In this document: piece after piece, positions 13,310-23,477 of the stretch | Layout: every line of letters starts with the position of its first letter | How positions within the stretch are numbered: position 1 is the stretch's first letter | DNA from: Augochlora pura | Lineage: Eukaryota > Arthropoda > Insecta > Hymenoptera > Halictidae | Direction of reading: 5' to 3' | NCBI RefSeq assembly: GCF_028453695.1 | Contig: NC_135774.1 | Location: 4,340,001-4,404,000, forward strand | Length of the DNA stretch: 64,000 bases | The notes under the pieces: generated by a model | What the model was told of the DNA's origin: nothing | The model's database searches: none | What the model saw: only the letters and a program-made list of their open reading frames with translations | Made by a program: the position numbers and the translations under genes

Positions 13310-13891
13310 TGTTATGATCCGAGAGTTAAGGCAGTCGTGCGTGACCGAGGATTCGTTATTTTTGTAAATTGGGAATATGAGAGTTAAAGAGTTGCGGACA
13401 ACGAGCAGACGTCTGTTTCACCACTGGGTCCCACAATGATGGGCGAGTGTGCATGAGCCGATATCTGTTTCACCGCCGGGACCCACAGGAAGGTACTCGT
13501 AAACGAGCCGACGTCTATTTCACGGTCGGGACCTACGAGGGGATAGGTATCAGATGTAATTAGCCTCGTAACTCTTTAGTTAGTGTACCTCGAGCGGCAA
13601 AGGTACACCGTGGTGGTTATGATACTAGCAACTGGGAAATAGGATGTGGACTATGAATAAAAATTGACTCTAGATTTCAATATAAAAATACTAAGAGTAT
13701 ATTACAGAAACTAAGATTTTTAAAATGTTAGCGTGTATCACGGTACCTATGTCCCGTACTCTCAGTTTTCATGCACTGAGAAATGCGGGAGTTCGTATAG
13801 CCCGATTGCTTAAAGTACACACTTTAGAGCTTTTAGGCGAGAAAGACGAAGATTTTGAAAAAGAAAACGGTGGATGGTTCCGCACGTAACA
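13310..13891 (+). mobile_element. LTR-like element, copy 2
   Basis: Starts TGTTATGATCCG and ends CCGCACGTAACA (TGTTA/TAACA ends). It contains three imperfect units of about 50 bp around 13403..13545 (ACGAGCMGACGTCTGTTTCAC-like), then TACCTCGAGCGGCAAAGGTA. A TATGAATAAAAATTG polyadenylation-like signal follows. About 450 bp closely match 8790..9230. Target duplications were not recovered. It lies in an intron of the proposed - strand gene, 21 bp from the donor. Confidence 0.65.
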
Positions 13892-13912
13892 AATGTTTTA
13901 GAAATTCTGTAC

Positions 13913-14168
13913 CTGCGCTGATTATGGGTTGGTATCACTGGAATAATTTGTGCTTCTTCAGACAAAATCGGCATTGCTTCTTGCACAACCTCTGTCACCT
14001 GCTTTGCATCATTTGAATTGATAAAGTTCCGCCTTCTATCACAAATATTTAAGTCGTCATTCGAAACCAAATTTTCATGTGGTTGCGATATCTTGGGACA
14101 AGCTATCAGTAATTCGCCCTCGATTGATTTGACCTCGATTGATTTCCTTTCGACGGACTCGCCTTTCT
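13913..14168 (-). CDS. Candidate internal exon of the - strand gene (85 residues, hydrophilic)
   Basis: The acceptor is atcaatttttag and the donor is CGCAG|GTACAG, with 84 full codons plus two bases at each end. The protein is strongly hydrophilic: a small internal repeat KSIEVKSIEGE, then ACPKISQPHENLVSNDDLN, ICDRRRNFINSNDAKQ, VTEVVQEAMPILSEEAQ and IIPVIPTHNQR. The same frame extends upstream to a Met at 14190 (MKRDQFLEKGE) preceded by an in-frame stop. This could therefore be the first coding exon rather than an internal one. The trailing AG joins the T of the exon at 12517 to give Ser. The next intron contains the LTR at 13310..13891, whose end is 21 bp beyond the donor. No domain was recognised. 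Confidence 0.5.
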
Positions 14169-14971
14169 CTAAAAATTGATCACGTTTCATTAATTAAATT
14201 CTCGTTAAGCGTTAACTGGTCAGTGCAATTGGTAAATATAAATATCGTAACAGTGTTACCCAATTATTAATTTAGTTAACAGAAACAATTCGTTCTTGTT
14301 TAATTGTAGTATCGTTACAAGATTAAAACAACTCATCATTTATAACTAAAAACCAAAAACGAATTTACAAATGTTTACGTTTCCAACAGCTAAAACTATT
14401 ATTATTTTTTATTCGTATAGTTTCAGAATTCGTTTTTATACTTTTTATTATACTAGCTCATAATTAGATTGCGGATCTTTATGCAAAATAAAAGTGTTCC
14501 GCATTCGTTACAATAAGCAAATGCCACTCAAGGATTTCTATTTCTCTTTAATAACAATGATCAGCTAAAAATGCTGTATTGATATTCTCCAACCATTTTG
14601 CTTTCAGTACTGTTTTAAATTGCACTTACTTATTTTTGTTATGAATGCATAAAATCCGCAGTCTACTCATAATCAATTCTGGCAACGCTTTCAGCATTTA
14701 TTCAACGTATTAAGATCTATACGCTGTTTCAATTTACGTTGCAAGCAGAGAAAAAAGTGAACAATCGTGATTCTCAAAATTTTATTTTTTCTATTTCAAC
14801 CAGTAGCAACCTTTTCAAACAGTGTCTGACACACGATTTAGAGAAAGCACAGTATTTAAGAAACTGTAATTCTTTTTTAACGATCATTCAAATATTTTGA
14901 TAGTAACACTAGACTAACATTTCTAAAAATATAATAGGATTTATTAGAAATTACTGTTTTGTTGTACGCAC

Positions 14972-15019
14972 CATCCTTATCGTTTGATGAAGTCCATTTT
15001 TGTTGCGGGACGCCACATC
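14972..15019 (-). CDS. Candidate 48-base exon of the - strand gene
   Basis: The - strand acceptor ctacgataacag and donor GGATG|GTGCGT frame a 48-base segment reading CGVPQQKWTSSNDKD. One leftover base (G) joins AG of the exon at 14168 to make GAG (Glu), so the frame continues as NDKDEKGESVERKS. The incoming phase needs one base, which the exon at 15204..15271 supplies. Support is only splice-site quality plus phase; the exon is short and its frame could be chance. The alternative is that coding begins at 14190 and this segment is untranslated or not an exon. Confidence 0.3.
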
Positions 15020-15203
15020 CTGTTATCGTAGAAAGTATGAATCGTAATCCACACATCGTGAACATTTTGTCAAAGTCTTACACTGCATTTACAAATCATT
15101 TATCCTAACACGTACATGAAAGTATGTTATGTCATAGATATCTACAGCTAATATACGAGCGATTTGTCGCTGCACACTTTCCAACGTTTCTTGACATACT
15201 GAC

Positions 15204-15271
15204 CTCCGAAATAGGAACTCCCAATGTCACATAAACAAACACGTTCCCTGTGTCCGTGCAATCTTGTATAC
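15204..15271 (-). CDS. Candidate 68-base exon, most upstream one found for the - strand gene
   Basis: Acceptor cgtcgtatag, good donor GGAG|GTCAGT. In the frame that fits the next exon it reads YTRLHGHRERVCLCDIGSSY then FG, giving FGG-CGVPQQ across the splice. A second frame (IQDCTDTGNVFVYVTLGVP) is also open and continues upstream to a Met at 15356. That frame ends in phase 0, which does not suit the next exon. The clustered cysteines would suggest an extracellular or metal-binding piece only if the first frame is right. No family was recognised. The incoming phase requires two bases from an earlier exon that I could not find. Confidence 0.28.
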
Positions 15272-18200
15272 CTATACGACGAGAGACGAAAGTATTTCTA
15301 TGTACATACATATAATTATAATTATATACATAGGACGTGAAAATGAAAAGAAACATTATTACAAAAGATAGATTACTTATTTATAATTCAATTTAATTTC
15401 GCACAACTTTATACAATAAGTTATCACAGACTACAACTAAAATTTGTCTGCTTTTATTTAATATATTTAAATAGATGTCGAAACTATTGCAATTATTATC
15501 GAATAGATAAATAATGTTAATGCTAATATACTTTTCGAATGTAACAATATACTTTAATCGGATTTACTATTAATAATATATTTTTAAACGAAAAATGTGG
15601 TTTTTAAGTTACAATAAAATTAAAAAAAAAGATTCTGAACATAACTGAAATTATTGTAAATAAAATTGATGAAGAATTTAAATTTCTTCTTAATGTTATC
15701 TATTTTCTAGTAATTTATTACAAGAAAATTTAGAGAGTAATTTAGAGAATTATAATTAAGAGTAATTAAAAAATATCTCCAAAATAATAACAAATTAAAT
15801 GACCAAAAAAAAAATTAGCACAGTTTTGTAGAGCAGAGACAGCTCTATCGAATAAATATGACGCACTTTGTCAAACAGCAGCAAATCGTTGTAAAATAAG
15901 GGAAAATAAAAAAACGCTACGAACTTATTCCCCATCCTAACATATAGACAATTCTAAACAATGCTTTTAGAATTCCATAACATTGTAAAATAAAGCTTAT
16001 TAGCAGAAGATGTCGCTGGTATTTTATACAAAGGAAGAAGAGTGTTTTATCCTAATGAAAGGCAGAACTATAATTACAAACCACACGATTCTGCGCCATT
16101 TGAATACATTTTATTTAACGACTTCGACTTAGGAGCTTAATGCTTTCGGATGTTACCACTAAATGCGACAAGAAAAGTATCTCCATGCAAACTTCCGGTT
16201 CCTATCTCGCTGGACTTTTAAACTGTATTTCGTGGAATCTCGGGGTTACGGTGAATTATTTTCCGGGGATCTTGCAAGCTGCTCCCTTACGATAAAATTA
16301 CGCGATAAAAGTGAGCACAGTAATGCCGCAGTTCCACTGGAAATTCGATTTAGTCGCAGACGGTCAGCGGCTGAAATCCAAAATCTGTTTCCGCTGCAGT
16401 AACAATATAATAGATAAGTACTCGAATCACGGCTGAATTTCAGCGCAAACGGACAACGATATTACAAGGAAACAGAATATTACAGCAAATAATAATATAA
16501 CAACAATTGCTAGTGGAACGAACTTGTGTAAACAGTGTACGGTCAATAAAGTAACTAGATACCACGCAGCGTCTGGAATAATCGTAGAAATTATGATTTC
16601 AGGCGCAACAATACTCGCCAGCTGTTAATATCGCTACGATCATTCCAATTTCGCGATAACGCAACAAAAGTTTCTCTACTTCATACTGCAGCTACCGTTT
16701 CCTGAACAAAAAGTTACAACTGCCATTGTAGTTAGTTCGACTAGGGAAGATGCAAAATGGAAATTCAAATCATTTTCCATTCAGCCCAATTTCAGAAATT
16801 TCTACTGATATATTTCTGAATAGCATGTGACGATGTTTAAAAGTAATATAAACTTCTTCGTATTTTAATATACTTCATAATGAATAATTAAATAACGCCA
16901 ATACCAACAATTAGACGGCTCATTTTTTTGTGTTTCAGCGTTACGGAGGCTTTCTCCGAACGTTTCTTTCTCCTTCCTGAAAGCGTAGGCTAGCTGGCGC
17001 CGGCCAGAGGGTTAGAACGCGTATTCCTGAGTCACAGGCACCATCCACGAGGTGGTCCACTAATACCTAAGCACATGTGGCCATCTTCCACTACCATTTA
17101 TCTACGAAAATTTGAGTATATAGAGGGTCTAAATTCAACCAAAAATCGGACTAGTTTCAAATTACCTTCTGTCGACGACGTTAGCGAGATTGAGTCTTAT
17201 TCTCTTTCAGGCAAATCTAATTACCGAGTATGTACGTATATCGTAACAATATCATTGGCCCCCGCCGACTCGGTGCGACAACCGAGAGCGTGATCTGGAA
17301 TTGCGATGACACTTTTTCTATGGACATGCAACTGTAATAGACTTAAATTTTATAATATACTAGTTTTTACCAATATTTTCGTACATCAAATTAATTATTA
17401 CCATTCCCTGATTCGAAGCAGGTATCTTCTTTATTTCTCTTCGAAAGTTACGAGGTAATTCGATTCCAACCAGTACACCAATTCCCTATCTAGTGGCGAC
17501 CCGGTGATGATCCACGACACCCTTTCTACTCTTTAGTGGTGACCTGATGATGAAACAGGCATCGGCTAGTTCACATAACCTTATGCCTAAACCTAGTAGC
17601 AACCCGGTGATGAAACAAGCATCAGCCAGTTCACGAAACCGCACCTAAACCCAGTGACGCTCCAATGATGAAACAAGTCTCGCATCGGCTAGTTCACACA
17701 TTCCTCGCCAATTTCCAAAGAAAATTACATCAATCTGCAGCCATGTGAGCAGGTTGGCACGTAACAACTGCATTTACATATTTTCACAATATGACCAAAA
17801 TCTGTATACTAACAAAAACATGAATGGCATTAGTATTTTGGTTTTAGGGTAAGAAGTTATGTAGATGGTAATTTAAATTTATTTATCACTTAGATTTTTG
17901 TCAAATAATCTATGAAAATTAATATTTGCATAACAAAATATCTGTTGCATCTACTAATAACGAACTTAAGTAACATATTATGCGGGAGTGTTCAAGATAA
18001 AGAAAATGCACAAAATAACTTAAAAATAATAATATTTTCTATGATGCAAGATTTTATTAAATAATGATACCAAGTTCTATTAAAAATGGATGCAATTCTC
18101 CTCGTTGCGTTATATCTTGCGGGAAAATACTGTCTGGTGTACTTCAACATTGCAAGGCACTCGATTCATTCACTTCTTGAAGCTTGCTTTCTCATTAAAT

Positions 18201-18648
18201 TCTTCTTTGAAAGAGATGTAAAAAGATATTATGTAACGGAATTTACTTCGATGAACAGTTTTTATGAACAAATTCAGAATTCTGCAAGAAAGATTACATC
18301 ACGCGTTTACTCTTATTATTTCCATTTTTTTACTACAATTTTGGATTTTATTCTTTCACCTTTCTGTATGTGACATTTTACATTTCTTCAAAAAGGCATT
18401 GTTAATGTTTTTCAAATTAAAATTCCAGACATACAAGTTTTATATTATTTTCATAGTATAATTTTTCTTTGAATATTATCTTTTACCTGACAAATTGCCT
18501 TACTGTTTTTACTTGGTACTGATGAATTGTAACAAACTATCACTAAAAAAATGCATTCTAACATATGCAAAGTAAAGCACCATTAAAGCTAATTGGTTCG
18601 TTTCAGCATATCTTCATCAACACTTTCAACGTAATTGGAAAGTCATAT
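15272..18648. other. No gene identified apart from the tandem repeat
   Basis: AT-rich to 16150. Possible retroelement leader sequence lies at 16980..17765, with a 72-codon + frame at 17075..17293 (RTSFKLPSVDDVSEIESYSL). The rest is AT-rich. No exon of the - strand gene was found here. Confidence 0.5.
17491..17703. repeat. Tandem repeat, four imperfect units of 43 to 60 bp
   Basis: Units start at 17491, 17534, 17594 and 17652. Each opens with a form of TAGTGGCGACCCGGTGATGA; the later ones share GATGAAACAAGCATC and GGCTAGTTCAC. TGGCGACCCGG resembles a retroelement primer-binding region, and GGCACGTAACA follows at about 17756. This may be the leader of a decayed LTR element that includes 16980..17300. 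Confidence 0.6.
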
Positions 18649-19179
18649 TGTAGCGCGACGTTAGTTTTAAGATTTTTTTACATAGAAATATTCGATACGT
18701 GACGAGTTCGGTACGCCGGCGACGCTCGGTGACCGTACGCGCGGCGGAGCAGGTACCGAGAGTCATAAAAAGTACGACACTCGGTGCTCATTGGTCAGGG
18801 CTAGATCCCAAAATGGGTATGAAAAGGGCACTCTCAGCCAGGAAAAAACAGTCTTGCGACAATCTTTGAAAAGGCAGTGTAGAGAGTAGATACGGATAAA
18901 CTTGACCTCTCTGCCCACCCTTTGAGAAACTAGTAGGGAGTAGATACCGACAAGGTTGACCTTCCTGACTACCTTTCTTAACAAAATCTGTATCTTGGTA
19001 GATAGGTGTTACGCCTTGACCCAAGTGACGATCCGCACCGCGACCGAGACGATCCGTCAGTTTCTCCGTGCCAGTTCGGTTCTTTGTACCAGTCTCATAA
19101 CGCAGCAGTTAGCATCGTGTAGATTCATTTGTTTTGTGTAAATAAACTATTTCGTTTTCCGTTAAAATAAAATGTTACA
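18649..19179 (+). mobile_element. Solo LTR with 4-bp target duplication
   Basis: Starts TGTAGCGCGACG and ends ATGTTACA, flanked on both sides by ATAT (18645..18648 and 19180..19183). Inside is a TATA-like CATAAAAAGT near 18765. Two related GAGTAGATAC segments (about 18887 and 18942) and a late AATAAACTA give a plausible U3-R-U5 layout. TG..CA ends and a 4-bp duplication suit a Gypsy-type LTR left by recombination. Small open frames inside it on the - strand are incidental. Confidence 0.75.
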
Positions 19180-20743
19180 ATATCTAAATGTTGTGCTATT
19201 TTAGACTTTTATCATACAATATGAACGAATATTATCAAAAGCTTAGCAAAATTTAAAAAATGAAGAACAGTGACATAAATATTGATTTTTCTTGTTCTTA
19301 TACTACTGCAGCCCCACATCAGAAAATAATAATAATACACGGTTACATAATAAGAAAACGTCGTGAAATTATTATTGGTGTTGTAATTATAAAACAGTTA
19401 AAAAATTGCTATATTCTTTAAATTTTTGTACACATAGTAGTGATTTGTTGCTGACGTTACAATCATCAAATGTCGCTGATCTTCAATGTTTATTACACAA
19501 TTTCACACGAATTATTCTAACGTTCCTCCATACATCAAGAAGCCTATAACATATGGAAATTCAAATACCGTTGAAGTTGCGTACCAAACTGTATGTTTCA
19601 GTAAGAAATTGTATTTTTCGCTATTAAATCGTTTGATCAGCGTCTGGCTCACACATTCCTGTTGCGATTATCTCTCGAACGTGATATTCAATCGAAACAA
19701 TATCACAGCTACGACTTGGAACGATTTAGATAGAAAACAGGAGAGAAGATTGCTTGCCTTAACGTCTTCGCTGTTTGATATCCAGCTTGTTTCCCCTTGA
19801 GATTTCCTTGCTCCTCGGCGCTCTATCTGTATTTTGATCGGAAAAGTTAAGTCGACGAAAAACGGGAGTCAGATCGTGGATGACACGGGAAGTTTCGCCG
19901 CCGTAGTATCGCGATCATTTTTAACAAACGCGAAAACACAGCAGGAAAAAACTATTGGATATTGCGGGAAGCTGGCAACTCATAGCAATAGGGGGAGGAA
20001 AAGTCGATGGACAACCCCCTTCCCGACTTGTTTTATGGAAGATCAGCGGTGCGATAAGAAAGTGGCTGTGCCTGACAGCTTTCCGATGGCAAAAGGACGA
20101 AACGGAGATGTAGAGCACCTGGTCCGTGGAGGAATGTGTTTTTAAACGGGTTACCTCGATCTGGACCGGAAATTTTTCGTCCGTCTACGGCATTCGGCAA
20201 AATTCTTCAAAATCTTCTGGATTCTCTACCGTATCTTGAATGCGTTTCATTACAGAATTAAGAATAAAAAAGAAATGTGGATAGGAATTTCGAAAATGAT
20301 TTCTATGCAAGGTGTTTCTTTTACAGTAGACGTTTGGATATCTACAAATTGTTGGAAACAACGTCGAAAGGATTAAGGACTTATGCACTATTATAATCAA
20401 TATAGTGGACACCTATTTCACTGTAGAAAAACTTACCGAATTTTGCATAGTGTGAGGGAGAACATCGCAATAGTCGAAGATTTAAATCAGTAGATCTCTG
20501 CATCTAAATCTGTTTCTCTGCATAGGAAGTTTCCCAATCAATCCTCATCTAGCGAGCAATCAGCACTTTAACGACCGGTTATTCGATAGTTAATATTTAC
20601 GATGTTATAGGATATTTAAATCTACTAACATTTTTATGTTAAACAGTATTTATTTCCTTTTTATTTCATTCATCACCAAAATATATCTAATATTTAAAGA
20701 ATTGTGTAATAATACGGCAACTTGCAGAGACAAGATACATAGA

Positions 20744-20812
20744 TAATAAATTATTGGTTGCCATGGTAAAAAGCCAATTTACAGACTACCGGTCAGTAAA
20801 ATGTTAAGAAAC
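20744..20812. repeat. Dispersed repeat, copy 1
   Basis: Shares AAATTATTGGTTGCCAT, CAATTTACAGA and ACCGGTCRGTAA with 56312..56395. It ends near TTAA. An upstream TTAACGACCGGT at 20568 may be its other end, which would make it a TTAA element of about 240 bp. Confidence 0.5.
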
Positions 20813-21254
20813 ATGTAGGTCTTTCTTCGCGCTCAATCGAAGCGAGAAAACAAAAAAGAGCGACAGTTACATACGGTGAATTTCTTCTAGTTCCTACGCA
20901 GTACGATATTGTACGTGTTCCATCACGTTTAGCTGGACGTCCGCAAGTTACGAAGATGAAAGAGAAAGAAAGAGCGTTTCACCTTGCTTGAATCTCAGGA
21001 GGAAACCGGCCAGAAGGCAGGAAGAGACCACAGGGTCCGCCAGGAGAACCGGACGGACCTTGGAAAATTCCGCGACGTTATTACACGTTTCTCGTCCCAC
21101 ATATCGCAGGCAAAGAATAATGGCCGTTTCCTGTGCCGACTTCTGGCCCCGTCGAAATGAAAAGTCGGAGGACACGCGGACCCTACCAGCAGGAAATGAA
21201 GCCGTAGTTGGACTTGATTTTTTCTCAACAATATCCTCCCTCAGAGATGTAAAT

Positions 21255-21280
21255 ATACACACACACACACATATATATAT
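21255..21280. repeat. AC then AT microsatellite
   Basis: A TACACAC run followed by an AT run. Confidence 0.9.
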
Positions 21281-21971
21281 ACACAATATGTATCGCAAGC
21301 AACGCGAGACCTCACTCTGTGATTTGCAAAGAAGTTGGTCAGCTCTCTACCCTCTGACCTCGTGCTCGAGTTTTGCCGATAGTTTCGTCCTTTGAAATCG
21401 ACGAAGTTCGAACAGAGACGAAAAGCACAGAATAAAGTTCGCTATAGGATCCGTAAAGGAATTCACCGTGGTATCGTCAACTGCGTCTCTTAAGAAGTTT
21501 CAATTAGCTCCGGAATATTTGTATTGAAAGTTCTTACTCGGAGATCGGAGAAATGTATAACTGATCTAATTTCTGTAATGGAAAGAAATACTTTGCCGAC
21601 GAAAAATGGAACCTCTTTCCGGAGCTCGGCCTGTTAAGAATTATTCGCGGGGGGAAATTGAAAGGAATATCTATTTATGTAATGTGCCGGATTCGTGTAT
21701 TAATATTCGATATATCGTAATATCTGATGTTTAACATTGACATTCGGTTCTGTTTGTTTACGTCTCGTGAAATTACTTCGATGATGTTGCAAACATTCAC
21801 GGGCGATTGAACACTGTTTATTTCCTTTTCAATGCACGTTCGTTGGGGTGTACGAACTTGTTTTAGGTGCCTAAGAGATTTTTTACAATATTATTTTTTT
21901 TTAATGGGAAGCTCTGTATGATAATCGTTAACCTCTAACGCGCACATATATAATAAGATATGTAATACATA

Positions 21972-23475
21972 CAGTATCCAAAAAAAGTATTTATACATCA
22001 CTAGGTGCACTACTTTGAACGGCAATAACATTATTTGTAAAACATTAATATAACAACGAAAGACGTTAAAACGTTTAGAATCGAAAGATTAACACAGCTT
22101 TCAAATGATATAGTATTTCATTAAGGTGTAAACATTTTATTACAAGATATAAAACAAAATTCAGCGGGAAAAAGGTATCCATACAACTGTCATCTATCGA
22201 TAAATCATATTTAAAACAATAGAATAAGAGAAAACAAAAGAATATTGTTTTAAATCATATTTAAAACAATAGAATAAAATGTCTACTAAAAGAAGAGAAA
22301 TGACATCAGAAGAAAGGAATATCATAATTACTTTCCAGAAAAATGATAATTGTCTTAGAAAAATTAGTGAATTGATTGGAAAAAGGCACGCCACCGTTCA
22401 ATATATCGTATAAATATAAGAAATCAGAAACAATAGACAATAAGCGTCGTTCTGGAAGGCCTACGAAACTAAATGAAAGAGATGACATATTTATCGTACG
22501 AAAAGTAAAGGAAAATCCTACCAAAAGTGTTCCTATAATTGCGGCAAAGTTAAAGGCAGCTACCGGAAAGCATGTTTCCTTAAGAACAATATCTAATAGG
22601 CTTAAGGACATGTCTAACACGGATTGCTAGGAAGAAGCCATACATTAACAAGATACATAGATAAAAAAGGCTTGAATTTACAAAAAAAATACGTAAATAA
22701 GCCATTAGACTTTTGGAAAACCGTAATTTTTTCGGACGAAAGAAAATTTAATCTATGGGGATCAGATGGAAAACGTTTGGAGTGGAGGAAAAGTGGGAAA
22801 GCTTTCAGTCCTAAAAATTTAAGAGCCACAGTAAAGCACGGTGGTGGAAGTACTATGGTATGGGGGCACATGGCTGCATGTGGTATGGTGCAATTTGTAC
22901 TTTATTAACGGAATAATGGACAAATATGTATATTTGGATATTTTGAAATTGAATTTAAGACAAAGTGCTGAAAAATTTGGGATATTAGATTGCCACTATT
23001 TGCAACAAGACAACAATCCCAAACATAAACCTTATCGATTTGAGAAGAATTAAAACGCCGTGTAACTATTTCAAATAAAAATGACTTAAGAAATGCGTTG
23101 CAAAAAGAATGGAGAAAGGTCGATGAAAATATAACAAATAATTTAATATCATCGATGATCACAGACGATTGCAAGCCGCTATAAATAGTGAAGGATATCC
23201 TACAAAATATTAATTCATTTGTTAGTTCGTTCGTTTATGAAAAAAAGAATCTACTGTATGAATACTTTTTCGATGGTTTTTGTAGTCGCTAAGAATTTTG
23301 TCTCACATCTTGTAATAATATGTTTAAATTTTAATGAAATACTATGTCATTTGAAAGCTGTGCAAATCGCCTACATTTTAGTGTATTTCATTGTCATATT
23401 AATGTTCTACAAATAAAGTTATCGCCGTTCATAGTAGAGCACCTAGTGGTATATGAATACTTTTTTCGAATACTG
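21972..23475 (+). mobile_element. Tc1-like transposon, complete ends, broken transposase
   Basis: About 70-bp terminal inverted repeats begin CAGTATCC at the left and end ATACTG at the right. Both arms hold the subterminal motif CACTAGGTGC or its variant, and TA lies on both sides (21970..21971 and 23476..23477). The + strand carries a decayed Tc1 transposase starting at 22279 (MSTKRREMTSEERN). It shows the helix-turn-helix region, KRRSGRPTKL, the catalytic-core block VIFSDERKFNLWGSDGKR, GGGSTMVWGHMAACG and QQDNNPKHK. Several frame breaks occur, for example after VQYIV, after KDMSNTDC, and near VQFVLY. After NPKHK the sequence jumps almost directly to KRRV, so the segment with the third catalytic acidic residue is deleted. 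The element is non-autonomous. Confidence 0.93.
22279..23184 (+). pseudogene. Tc1 transposase pseudogene
   Basis: Remnant coding region of the element at 21972..23475. Successive frames give the N-terminal DNA-binding part, a GRPTKL linker, the first catalytic Asp in IFSDE, and the second in QQDNNPKH. A C-terminal part (KRRVTISNKNDLRNALQKEW) ends near 23184. It has multiple frameshifts plus a deletion removing the third catalytic residue. It would have acted on its own inverted repeats by cut and paste. Inactive. Confidence 0.88.
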
Positions 23476-23477
23476 TA

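Larger units (their letters stand above)
19180..21969. other. Non-coding stretch with a GC-richer segment
   Basis: Segments 19800..20200 and 20940..21400 contain overlapping frames on both strands (up to 135 codons at 20988..21395) with no recognisable domain. The repeat at 20744 lies between them. Confidence 0.5.

Noticed and set aside
20185..20270. - strand peptide MKRIQDTVENPEDFEEFCRM
   Set aside because: Coding-like but only 24 codons, with no acceptor in front and a stop immediately after.
20988..21395. 135-codon + strand frame
   Set aside because: It runs through an AC/AT microsatellite (His-Thr repeats) and overlaps two - strand frames.
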